DNA of 64,000 nucleotides from Panax quinquefolius. Taxonomy: Eukaryota; Streptophyta; Magnoliopsida; Apiales; Araliaceae. Positions 35,625 through 44,883 of this stretch are shown here, piece after piece; position 1 is the first letter of the stretch; every line of letters begins with the position of its first letter. The DNA is taken from the NCBI GenBank assembly GCA_020205615.1, contig CM035152.1, forward strand, positions 147,488,166 through 147,552,165, given 5' to 3'. The notes below the pieces were generated by a model that had not been told where the DNA came from, ran no database searches, and saw only the letters and a list, made by a program, of their open reading frames with translations. The translations under genes were made by a program, and so were the position numbers.

Positions 35625-35812
35625 TATCTTTGGCCTGTAGTGCAAAGATGAATGATTTTTTGATGAATATCTTTGGCCCGTAGTGCAAAGATGAACAGGT
35701 GTTGAGATGAACATGACCGATCGATTAATATCTTTGGCCCGTAGTAAAGATGAGCAGTGTTTAGATGAACATGATTAATCGATGAATATCTTTGGCTCAG
35801 TAGTGCAAAGAT
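35625..35812 (+). repeat. Four hairpin-forming repeats in LTR B
   Basis: Units ATCTTTGGCCCGTAGTGCAA plus AGATGA at about 35625, 35669, 35729 and 35788. The outer ATCTTTG and CAAAGAT form a 7-bp stem. LTR F carries three related units at about 53124-53250. Confidence 0.8.
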
Positions 35813-36378
35813 GAATATTTGATTCCAGATATATATTGATTGATGTTACAGGATAAAATATCGACGATGAACTTTTAAATTCATATATAAAAGATAGTAG
35901 TTTGCATTCTCTACTTAACTCTTCTAATGAATTGTTGTTTCACTGCAGCTTGTTGATTTAAAACCTGGTTGTCTATTGTATTCTATTAGATTTTTCCTGT
36001 TGGAGACTAACGATAATTTGTTGTATATTATCTTAGTCATAATATTCTTTTCTTCGGGCTAGTTGAGCTCACCCTTTTCCTTTTTGTTCCATTTTTCTTC
36101 TCGGGAGGCGAGAATGTGGTAGAAGTAATTAGCCGGGGTATGGAATGAAGGTTCTAGAGAGAGTTGTTTAGTAGTCCTCACCATTTTTATAAAATAATGT
36201 ATCAATAATTATGATGGGGATTTATTTGCGTGTGGATATTGTCTAGATGGCAATATCTGGTATTTAAACTCACGTTTATATGTTGTAATAATAAAGTTGC
36301 AGTTATTTCTGTACCATGTATTTGGCGACTCAGAATGGGTTGGATGGAATGGACCTATTTTGGGGGCGTCACATCGTG

Positions 36379-37261
36379 CTTAATTAACTTAACTTAATTT
36401 GTCCTTTAGCCAAAGTGCAAAATTTTAATCACGACTGAGTTGAATATCATTATCAATGATGTCATTTTGATTTTCTTTTAACTCATATTAACATATGAAT
36501 ATATGAGATTGCAGTTTAAGATATAAAAGTTAAATATGAATTTTACATGTATACCTCAAAAATTTGTCAATCTCCTCTCAATTGAGAAGAATGTACGTAC
36601 GTGCAACATGTAATTCTTGCTCAAAGAGGAATATGCGTTTTCCTTTTCCATAAGCGCGACCTGGTAGACCAAATACAAAAAGCCAACCATTTAGTTCAAC
36701 ATTGCTCCTATCATCATGTCTCGGGACTCGATTGACCTTTGTCAAGACTTCGTCAGGAAAATAGTCTGAGATAAACGTAGATATCTCATGAAAATTGTTG
36801 TCCCATATATCGACCCCTAGACGTAAGCTCTATTCTTTACCTTTCTCTTAAGGTTTCTCATCACCCTCTCAAAAGGGTACATCCATCTATTTTGAACTGG
36901 ATCACCAACACAAGTTTCATAGGGTAGATGGATTTACAAATGTTCCATGAAGTCAAAAAAAATTATGTGGGAATATTTTTTCAAGCTTACATGTGATATC
37001 AATGATGTTCTTCTCAATTATAGACACGTCATTTTCATTTAATGTTTTTGAACATATGTCTCTAAAGAAATGACTAAGATCAGTCAAAGCATCCCATATT
37101 GGTTTACTAAGCAAGTCCCGAAATGTTATATGCATGAGTCTCTCCATGAACACATGACCTTCATGACTTTTCATCCCTTGAAATTTCACACTTGTAACGC
37201 ACCTTCCAATGTTTGACACATATATTCAACGTACTTTTTGGACAATGTATACCTTGTTGAG
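36379..37261 (-). pseudogene. CACTA transposase DUF4218 region
   Basis: Minus-strand segment at about 36953-37219 reads GMKSHEGHVFMERL and DLSHFFRDICSKTLNE, and at about 36865-36912 VGDPVQNRWMYPFERVM, the conserved core of DUF4218 found after the DDE domain of Tnp2 (En/Spm) transposases. Continuing text near 36640-36700 includes LNGWLFVFGLPGRAYGKGK. Frame changes are present. The upstream DDE domain is beyond the copia insertion. Confidence 0.82.
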
Positions 37262-37361
37262 AGATTGCATATTTAAAATTTGATGTTGATAGTAAATATT
37301 CATGATTATATGTAAGTCCTTCAAGGAACACATGTACAAGGACTTAGTGGTAGATCAAACT

Positions 37362-38736
37362 TGTTAGGTTGATCTGAGCTTTAATTTTTATCATTTTGTA
37401 AATGAATGTATTTAAGAAAAGATCAAAGCTGTTAGGTTGATCTATATCTTGAGATGTAATAGATAGGCTTCAAAGTAGAATCAGTGTGCAAGTCGTTATA
37501 AGAGATGCGTGAAGCCGAAGGCGTAATCGCAGAAAGCATCGAGAATCGTAGTCTGTCTATTTTTGAGGGCCTCTCATGAAATCATAGAGTGGTCCAAACG
37601 CCTGCCAAATCAAACTCAAGAATCGTAGAGTGCTCTCGGAAGCGTAGAGTCTGCAAGACAATCAAGTGAAGAGCGTAGAGTACCAGAACTTAAGAGAAAT
37701 CGTAGTGTTCTCATCATCAGTACCAGATCAAGCTCCAAGGTGGCAAGACACCACGATCAAGATCGTAGTTTATCATCTGTCTGCATCTGAAGCATCGAGT
37801 TGTGTCCATTAGTTTAAGAATAAAAGTCAACAAATATGGAATGGATTATAGACGTTGAGAGTATCAGGAGTCCCAATGACACAACAGTCATCCTTAGTAT
37901 GTAACAAAGAAATGTATTGAAGAAGCTAAGGAAAGTACTATAAGTTAGCAGAAAATACCTTTTCAGGTGTTAGGTGAGATAGCAGTCTGCAGTGTTAGTG
38001 GGCCAGACAACAAATCAGAAGATGTACAGAAAGTCTCTATCAGTGCTCAGAAATGTCAAATACAATTAATGCTACAACGGACGACTTCTAACGGATGTAT
38101 TTCAAAGACACCTTATATGCAAAAGGAAAGATGATGCAAGAACTAAGCAAGCACAAAAAAATGAAAACATTGAAGAACACTCAATGCTCAACTCTACGAT
38201 CTGAAAAGAAAACTTGCTCAGCTACTCAGTTCTTTCTAACTTAAGCCTAAAGACAACTGAGTAACACCATTCAAGAACTCAACTATTATCAAGTGAAGTA
38301 AGAAGTTCTAAGTCAGAAGGACTTGAAGAGTTCTAAGTAAACTGAGAAGTACCAAGTCTGCTGGACTTGAAGAGTTCAATAGTGAACTAAGAAGTTCCAA
38401 GACTGCTGGTCTTGAAGGAATCTGTGAGATTCAAAGATTGTAAAAGATATCCTTAGTGGATTTCCTACTCGAGGAGTAGAAAAGTGGACTAGAGCTGAAA
38501 GTGCTCGAACCACTTAAAATTATCTGCGTCTCTTATATTCTTCAATAATAATCGTATAATCGCCATAACTGCTTAACTTCTATTAACTCGTTATATCTTA
38601 AAGGGAAAACAAACAAATCTCAATTCCGCTGTGATTAAATTATTATCTAACTAACAAGTATTTTTGGAACGAAGAATTTTAAAATATCTATTCAACCCCC
38701 CATTCTAGATAATTTTTGTGCCTCTGGAAACTAACA
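37362..38736 (+). repeat. 5' LTR of the SIRE-like copia element
   Basis: The right end ...CTAACA at 38736 sits two bases before the primer-binding site. The left end TGTTAG at 37362 is its 6-bp inverse. A second TGTTAGGTTGATCT at 37430 would be an alternative start; both are preceded by GATCAAA. The 1.3-1.4 kb length is usual for this group. The left end is uncertain because no second LTR is in the window. Confidence 0.68.
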
Positions 38737-38738
38737 AT

Positions 38739-38750
38739 TGGTATCAGAGC
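38739..38750 (+). promoter_or_regulatory. Primer-binding site, initiator tRNA-Met
   Basis: TGGTATCAGAGC, the exact complement expected for plant initiator tRNA-Met, two bases after the LTR end CTAACA. It shows plus-strand orientation. Confidence 0.93.
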
Positions 38751-38789
38751 AGGTTCTATCAAACAACCTACAAAGCTTAAGTAGATCCA

Positions 38790-40912
38790 ATGACACATCT
38801 GATAAACGAATCAAAGACTGGAGGAGGCAATAAGCCACCTATGTGAAACAAAGATAAATTCGCTAACTGGAAAGTTCGTATGCAAGCCTATAAGGATTCA
38901 ATAGATGAAGATCTATTTGAAACTGTTTAGAATGGGCCCTATATTCCTACAAAGCTTGCATCAACTTCAGACGACCCAAACAAAATTTAGATCAAGGTCA
39001 AAGTAGAATGGACTGACAACGAAAAAGAAAGCTGTTCAACTTAACAAAAAGGCCAAGAACATTTTGTTCCAATCTTTAGAAGATGACCTGTTTAAAAATG
39101 TGGTCAACAGTAAAACAGCAAAGGAAGTATGGGAAGCATTGCTCATCATGCATGAAGGAACAGAAGAAGTCAGAGAAAACAAGCAATCTCTTCTGACTCA
39201 GCAATATGAAATGTTTGCCCACGTTCCAGGAGAAAATGTCACTTCCACCTATGAAAGATTCAATGTTCTGCTAAACTCTCTTCGAGCCTTTGGAAAGATC
39301 TATCCAAATAAAGATCTAATCATAAAGTTCATGAGAGCCTTACCTAGCAAGTGGGACGCCAAAACCACTTCCATCAGAGAATCAAATAATCTCCATGAAA
39401 TGACTGTTCAACAATTATATGGCAACCTTCTCACGTATGAACTAGAGCTGACTCAACGAGCAAAAACTCTTTCCGAAGGAAGAAAAAAGGATAAAGGGGT
39501 TGCTCTCAAAGCAACATATAATATTTCCTAAGCTAACACTGAAAATGACTCTGAATATGATGAAGATGATGATGAGGACTTTGCAATGCTGGTAAGAAAA
39601 CTCAAAAGGTTTATGCGTCAAGGCAGAAGCAGCAAACCTAAGAAAGTCAACAACTACAACAGCCAGGAGCAGATAAATGACTTATGCTACAACTGCAAAA
39701 AGCTTGGTCATTTCATTGCAAACTGTAACAAACCTCTTAGAGAAGAACTAAAGAGGATCAAATTCAAAGAAAGAATTCAAAGGCAACAAGAGGCCCCAGA
39801 AGAAAGACAAAGGTCTTGTGGCCGGAGGATCGTGGAGTGACTCAGACAACGACTCAACTCCCGAATCTGGAGATGATGAAGATCCTCAAATGGCAAATCT
39901 TTGTCTGATGGCCAAACATACAAAGGATAAGAAGAGCTCTGACATTCATGAAGTAAGAATAGATGAGGTATTTGACTTTAACTCTCCTGATGTAGATATT
40001 GATGATTTAAGAACTGCACTACATGACATAACATTTGATCTGCATTAATACATGAAATGGTTCAGATTTCTGTCTAAAGATTACACTCTTCTTCAAAAAG
40101 AGAAAGAGAAAGTTCAGGAAGAACTGAAAACAGCTCTTCTAAGTACTAACTCTCTCTCCAAATTTGAAGTTGAGAATAAATTCTTAAAACAGACCAATGA
40201 ACTTAATGCACAAAGAGAGTCAAATCTAACTTCTAAGATTGAGGAACTAGAAAAGACAATCTCTATATGGAATAAATCCTCTTCTTCCATAGACTCCCTG
40301 ATCTCCGGTCAGAGAAGTACATCTGATAGAACAGGATTAGTTTTTGGGGAATCCACTTCAGAACTATATGTGGAAAAGATAAAAGAAACTAGCTCTAGTA
40401 ATGTTTCAAATTTTAATAGAAGCATTACATTTATGAAATCCTCACAGAAGGAAGAATCAGTTTATCCCTGCTCTTCTGATCCAATCCATGCTTTAAGGCA
40501 TAACGGATCCCATGTTGGCCTAGGATTCAGAAAAGAGAAGAGTAACTTAGACACTACTCTCCAACCTCGAAGGGTCGTAGAGTCGAGTAAAATCAACTCC
40601 ACGAACTAACTGGGTAGGAACAGTAGATTTAAGCTTCACTCTTCACCAATCATGAATCACAAGGATACATGGAAGAAGAAGAACCAGTATAAAAGAAGGA
40701 TTGCTAAGAACCCACATAAGTCTAAATGGAGGAAGAATCCACATACACACACAAGCATGCATCATATTAGATGTCTTGTATGTAATAAGATTGGTCATAA
40801 GGCTGCAATATGCTACCATAATCGTATGCATATGAGACCCAAGGTTAAGCAAATTTGGGTTCCCAAGGGTACTAACAAAGTAGGACCCATGCAAGTATGG
40901 GTACCAAAATGA
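38790..40912 (+). pseudogene. SIRE-like copia gag with two zinc knuckles
   Basis: Start ATG 38790. The N-terminal Gag motif (KFANWKVRMQAYKDSIDEDL) follows but carries TGA 38844, TAG 38928 and TAG 38988. A frameshift near 39025 leads into the main Gag domain (39040-39531; ILFQSLEDDLF, SLLTQQYEMF, FMRALPSKWD). An acidic stretch and a first CCHC knuckle (CYNCKKLGHFIANC, about 39690-39730) come next. A frameshift near 39800 leads to acidic text and a Lys/Glu-rich coiled coil (about 40080-40270). A second knuckle (CLVCNKIGHKAAIC, about 40775-40815) and the repeated phrase (I/V)WVPKG end the region. Gag would build the particle and bind RNA. Too many breaks to be functional. Confidence 0.86.
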
Positions 40913-41330
40913 GAGTTTAATCTTACCACAGGAACATAGCTCCACGATCACAACCTGGTATCTGGATAGTAGATGCTCAAGGCACATGACTGGGAACAAA
41001 GCCCTCCTGTCTAACTTCATAGAGAAGGAGGGTCCGTCTGTCATCTTCGGAGACAATGGCTCTGGCAAGACAAGAGGATATGGATCAGCTGGGAATGGGG
41101 CAGTATCATTCAGTAAAGTAGCCTATGTGGAAGGATTACAACAAAATCTTCTGAGCATAAGCTAACTCTGCGACTAGGGAATCAAGTCACATTCCTCAAC
41201 AATCAATGTCAAGTCAGAGATCTGAAGACATCTTCTATAAAGCTGATCGGAACAAGAGAAGGAAATGTCTAAACTGTTAATCTTGGTCAACTGAGCTCTG
41301 ACAAGACAATATGCTTTCTGGCTAAAGCAT
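40913..41330 (+). pseudogene. SIRE-like copia protease
   Basis: WYLDSRCSRHMTGNKALLS at about 40956-41012 is the copia aspartic protease active region, but the Gly of the DSG triplet is Arg (DSR, 40965-40973), which alone should abolish activity. VIFGDNGSGKTRGYG and AYVEGLQQNLLSIS follow (to about 41162), then in-frame TAA and TAG. The protease would cleave Gag-Pol. Confidence 0.85.
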
Positions 41331-42470
41331 CTGAAGAAATGAGTTGGTTATGGCATAGAAGACTGTCTCATCTCAACTTCAAAAGCATGTTAAAACTGGC
41401 CTCCAAGGATCTAGTAGCAGGCTTACCCAAGTTCAGCTTCGTCAAAGAAAGGCCATGCAATGCCTGTCAGCTTGTAAAACAGACTAGAAGCTCATTCAAG
41501 AGCAAAACGGTCAACTCAATTGATAAGCCTCTGCAGTTGCTTCACATAGATCTATTTGGGCCAATTCCAATGACAAGACTTGGAGGGAAGAGATACTCAT
41601 TGGTCGTAGTGGATGACTACACTAGATTCACATGAGTGTTCTTTCTAAACTCAAAAGATGAAACAAGCTCCCAACTAATCCAAATTTTTAGACTAGTGAT
41701 GAACGAGAAAGGGGAAAAAATCAAAGCTATAAGGAGTGATTATGGTAGAGAATTTGACTTCTCTGAGATGGACCAGTTCTACACAGACAATGGCATCAGT
41801 CACAACTTCTCAGCTCCACGAGCTTCTTAGCAAAACGGAGTAGCTGAGAGAAAGAACATAACGTTGATAGAGGCTGGAAGAACTCTACTAGCAAAGAACT
41901 CATCCACTGAAGAAGTCAAGAAGATTGCATCTTTTCGTATACAGATCTCTTGTGCACTCTACATTAAAGAAGACTCCCTAGGAACTGTGGAGAGGAAGAA
42001 AGCCAAGTGTCAGCTACTTTCATGTGTTCAGATGTGCATTCTATATTCTCAACAATGGAAAACAGTATCTGACAAAGTTCCAACCCAAGTCAGACGAAGG
42101 AATCTTTCTCGGATATGCCACAGACAATAATGCTTATAGAGTGTTCAACAAGAAGAAGCTAAGTGTTGAAGTCTCGATTCACATCATCTTTGATGAAATA
42201 GACTTGGACAAAACAGAGTCTCAAGACACTACGAATGATAATTCAGACACTATGAACGAGGTCGTCAAGCTTAACACCACGATCGTAGTCCTAGAAAATG
42301 AAATCGTCGAGCCAGGAGAGGAGATCGTAGAGAGAACTACGTCAATCAATGAACCTCCACATCAAGAAGTAGAAATTGATCTTGAAGATCTCAGACAAGA
42401 AGGCATCAGGACAGATTTTCCGAAAGGAAACAGATGGAAAAAAGATTACACTCAAGACCTAATCATTGGA
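41331..42470 (+). pseudogene. SIRE-like copia integrase
   Basis: The zinc-binding domain (WHRRLSHLNFKSM, then CNACQLVKQTR) spans 41345-41480. The core begins with LLHIDLFGP (first catalytic Asp, about 41536) and VVDDYTRFT, then TGA at 41633-41635. IRSDYGREFD (second Asp, about 41733) and QNGVAERKN (Glu, about 41830) follow a TAG at 41828. A frameshift near 42000 joins the C-terminal part (SDEGIFLGYATDNNAYRVFN, about 42085-42145). All three catalytic acidic residues are visible, but the frame is broken. An acidic linker leads to RT. Confidence 0.86.
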
Positions 42471-43248
42471 GATCCAAATGCAAGGGTCAAAACAAGAGCT
42501 GCCACTCAAAATGAGTGTTTCTATCTAAGATTTCTATCACAAATGGAACCCAAGAAGATAGAAGATGCTATGGAAGACTCAAGTTGGATAGAAGCAATGC
42601 AAGAGGAACTAAATCAGTTTGAAAGGAGCAAAGTATGGAGATTAGTTCCAAGACCAAGAAATCACCCAGTCATTGGCACCAAGTGGGTCTTCAGAAATAA
42701 GATGGATGAAGATGAGGTGATAACATAGAATAAGGCAAGACTGGTAACCAAAGGTTACTATCAAGAAGAAGGCATTGACTACGATGAGACCTTCGCACCT
42801 GTTGCCAGATTAGAAGCCATCAGGATATTCCTTGCCTTTGCTGCTCACATAAAATTCAAAGTCTTTCAAATGGATGTCAAAAGTGCATTCCTAAATGGTG
42901 AACTTCAAGAAGAAGTATATGTGGAGCAACCTCCAGGTTTTATCAATCCAACTCTCTCTAATTATGTCTATAGATTATACAAAGCCTTATATGGTCTTAA
43001 ACAAGCACCTAGAGCATGGTATGAAACACTAATTAACTTTCTTATTGAAAATGGTTTCACTAGAGGTAGAAAAGATACCACATTATTTCTTAGAAAGCAT
43101 AAAAACAATGTCTTATTAGTTCAAATATATATTGATGACATTATCTTTGGTTCTACTGATGAAAAACTATGTAAGAGATTTACCAAGATTATGCAGAGCA
43201 AGTTCAAAATGTGCATGATGGGTGAGCTGAATTTCTTCCTTGGATTGC
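42471..43248 (+). pseudogene. SIRE-like copia reverse transcriptase, truncated by Athila
   Basis: Text runs from SSWIEAMQEELNQFERSKVW (about 42575) through TKWVFRNKMDED, an in-frame TAG at 42726-42728, [38 protein letters not shown] (from 42870), [12 protein letters not shown] and the active site [10 protein letters not shown] (about 43126-43155). It ends at GELNFFLGL, where the Athila LTR starts (43249). The active-site Asp pair is intact. RNase H is displaced beyond the window. Confidence 0.92.
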
Positions 43249-44540
43249 TGTTGGGTAAAATCTAATTATGCACAACACGTAAGTATACGTGGTCAACAAG
43301 TAAAATAATAGTAAGTCGAGTATCGTTCCCACGGAGAAATTAGTAAGAAATTAACTCCCACAATTATCAGCTTCCTATTAAACCCAATTTTATTAAACTA
43401 TCCAGTTTAATGACTAAAATTATTAAAAATATTAAGATCACAAAATAATCACAAATCTCAAAAACTGAATTTCTAAACAAGTATTGGAGAATTAGGCTTA
43501 CAACTTCACCCTAAGCTTCACTCTGATTATTACCCTTTATTCCAGTTTAATTTATTATCCCAGTTTATTAATCAAGAACACGAAAGTAGAATTAGCCACC
43601 TCTCGATGCACTAACACCATATTAACTTAAATCCACAATTTAGATAGAATTAAGTTAAACACCTTAATTAACTAACTCACTATATCTCTATGTGAATTAC
43701 AATCAAAGAAAGTTTAAGTTCAAGTTCTCTATTCGATTACATGCGATGTTAAGCATATCTCTACCCTAACATTCATCAAGATTCTGCTCATTCACAAAAT
43801 TCAAGAACACATGCTATATTAACTAAGTCTAGACTCGTACTTCCTCTCTCGAATCCATTTAAGTCCACAAAGAATTGTTGATAAGGCAATTCATAAATTC
43901 AAGCATAAATTAATATAGATAAACTGAGGAATAGCTTATTAAACTGAAAATCAAAGTTACATAACCATTATACCACTTAAAGATCCATCATAAGCCTAAA
44001 AAGTGATTTAATTCATCATAAACGAAATAAAAACGGAATAAATTAAAGATATCATCCTTCCAATTACAAATATAAACTAAAAGAAAAGAATAAATCTAGA
44101 ACCACCCTTTTTTCCAGCCCAATTCGATATTGATATGAAAATCCTTCAATTATCTTCACTCCAATGCTTGCTCCAAAAATCTGTCTTCTTTTAATGTTAA
44201 TTGCCTTGTTTATATGATATATCCCAAACTTGCTATTTGATGTCAGATATAACACTAAGACATGCATTCTGATTGAAATTCCATGCCAATATGAGTCCCA
44301 AGCCATTTTAAACACCTAAACTCTAGTTACTGTAGCATTTGAAATCAAATAAACAACTATTTTGTTTCGAACCCAGCTTCCTACGGGTGTTGCTTGAAAA
44401 TAAAGACGTCCCAGTGAGCATGCTCTCGACTTGAGTTCAAGACCCCCACCCCTATAGGGTGTAAGGCATAAAAAGCAGCCCGGGGGTGGCTTCTGCTAGC
44501 TAGTCATTATAAGCTCCAAACTTGCTAATTTTTTGCCACA
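43249..44540 (-). repeat. 3' LTR of the Athila-type element
   Basis: 1292 bp. On the minus strand it begins TGTGGCAAAAAATTAG right after the polypurine tract and ends ACCCAACA, giving TG...CA. Text near the end, GGGAACGATACTCGACTT, is typical of this LTR class. A GACCCCCACCCC-type motif at 44441-44460 recalls the internal GC-rich repeats at 50878-51062. Confidence 0.82.
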
Positions 44541-44555
44541 ATTTCCCCCTTTTTG
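44541..44555 (-). promoter_or_regulatory. Polypurine tract of the Athila-type element
   Basis: On the minus strand CAAAAAGGGGGAAAT, directly followed by the LTR start TGTGG. Confidence 0.85.
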
Positions 44556-44883
44556 ATCAATTGCCACACCACCAAACCTACTACAAAATAAAAATAAACA
44601 AGTAAAAACAAATAATAAAATTAATGAATTAACACCGATTAAGTTTGAATTAGGAACCGATTCGTGGGTATAAAATCCACTTATCCAAATCCCCCAAACT
44701 TAAACCGTGCTAGTCCTCGAGCACAAAACAAACTAACATGTTATGCAATGCAATGCAATGATATGTAATGCATCTAACCTATATGCCTACGCATCTAGCA
44801 GTCATCCTAGAATCAAAGTATTTAACCGGCCTCAGAGAAATCAAGCGAACACGACGACACGTCATATCAAAACTAATTAATAA
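44556..44883. other. Athila 3' untranslated stretch
   Basis: Non-coding, AT-rich, with CCCCCAAACTTAAACC near 44692 and an ATGCAATGCAATGCAATG run near 44745. It ends at the AATAA target duplication of LTR C (44879-44883). Confidence 0.5.

Larger units (their letters stand above)
33572..36373 (+). mobile_element. Solo LTR B (TGTAAGACCCC family)
   Basis: 2802 bp, TGTAAGACCCC to GGCGTCACA, with a perfect TCGTG duplication (33567-33571, 36374-36378), inside the CACTA transposase. Closest to LTR F. Parts: TATAAATA 34915-34922; donor-like AG/GTAAAG at 35099/35100; ACTATTCAC minisatellite 35200-35390; four ATCTTTG...CAAAGAT hairpin units 35625-35812; branch-like CTTCTAATG and CACTGCAG ending 35948; AATAAA at 36290-36295, about 80 bases before the LTR end. 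Confidence 0.92.
30300..37361 (-). mobile_element. CACTA (En/Spm) transposon, interrupted and degenerate
   Basis: The left terminus is CACTACGAGAAAATAG at 30300, preceded by ATT. Subterminal hairpin repeats follow, then two minus-strand gene remnants: a transposase with DUF4218 (36379-37261) and DUF4216 (32830-33560) parts, and a downstream Transposase_24-like gene (31160-32540). Solo LTR B (33572-36373) splits the transposase. The right end of the visible part is cut by the SIRE-like copia LTR at about 37362, so the other CACTA terminus and the catalytic DDE part should lie beyond that nest, outside the window. Confidence 0.82.
37362..43248 (+). mobile_element. SIRE-like Ty1-copia retrotransposon, 5' part
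   Basis: 5' LTR, primer-binding site, long gag with coiled coil and two zinc knuckles, protease, integrase and RT up to the FFLGL motif, where an Athila-type element interrupts it (43249). RNase H and the 3' LTR must lie beyond the window. The long two-knuckle Gag and domain order favour the SIRE/Maximus lineage; that is inference. Multiple stops, mostly Trp or Gln codons changed to stops. Confidence 0.85.

Noticed and set aside
40643..41068. 141-codon open frame on the minus strand
   Set aside because: Antisense to the SIRE-like zinc knuckle and protease region, whose sense translation is clearly recognisable. Likewise 49700-49969 and 59759-60073 are shadows of Athila frames.
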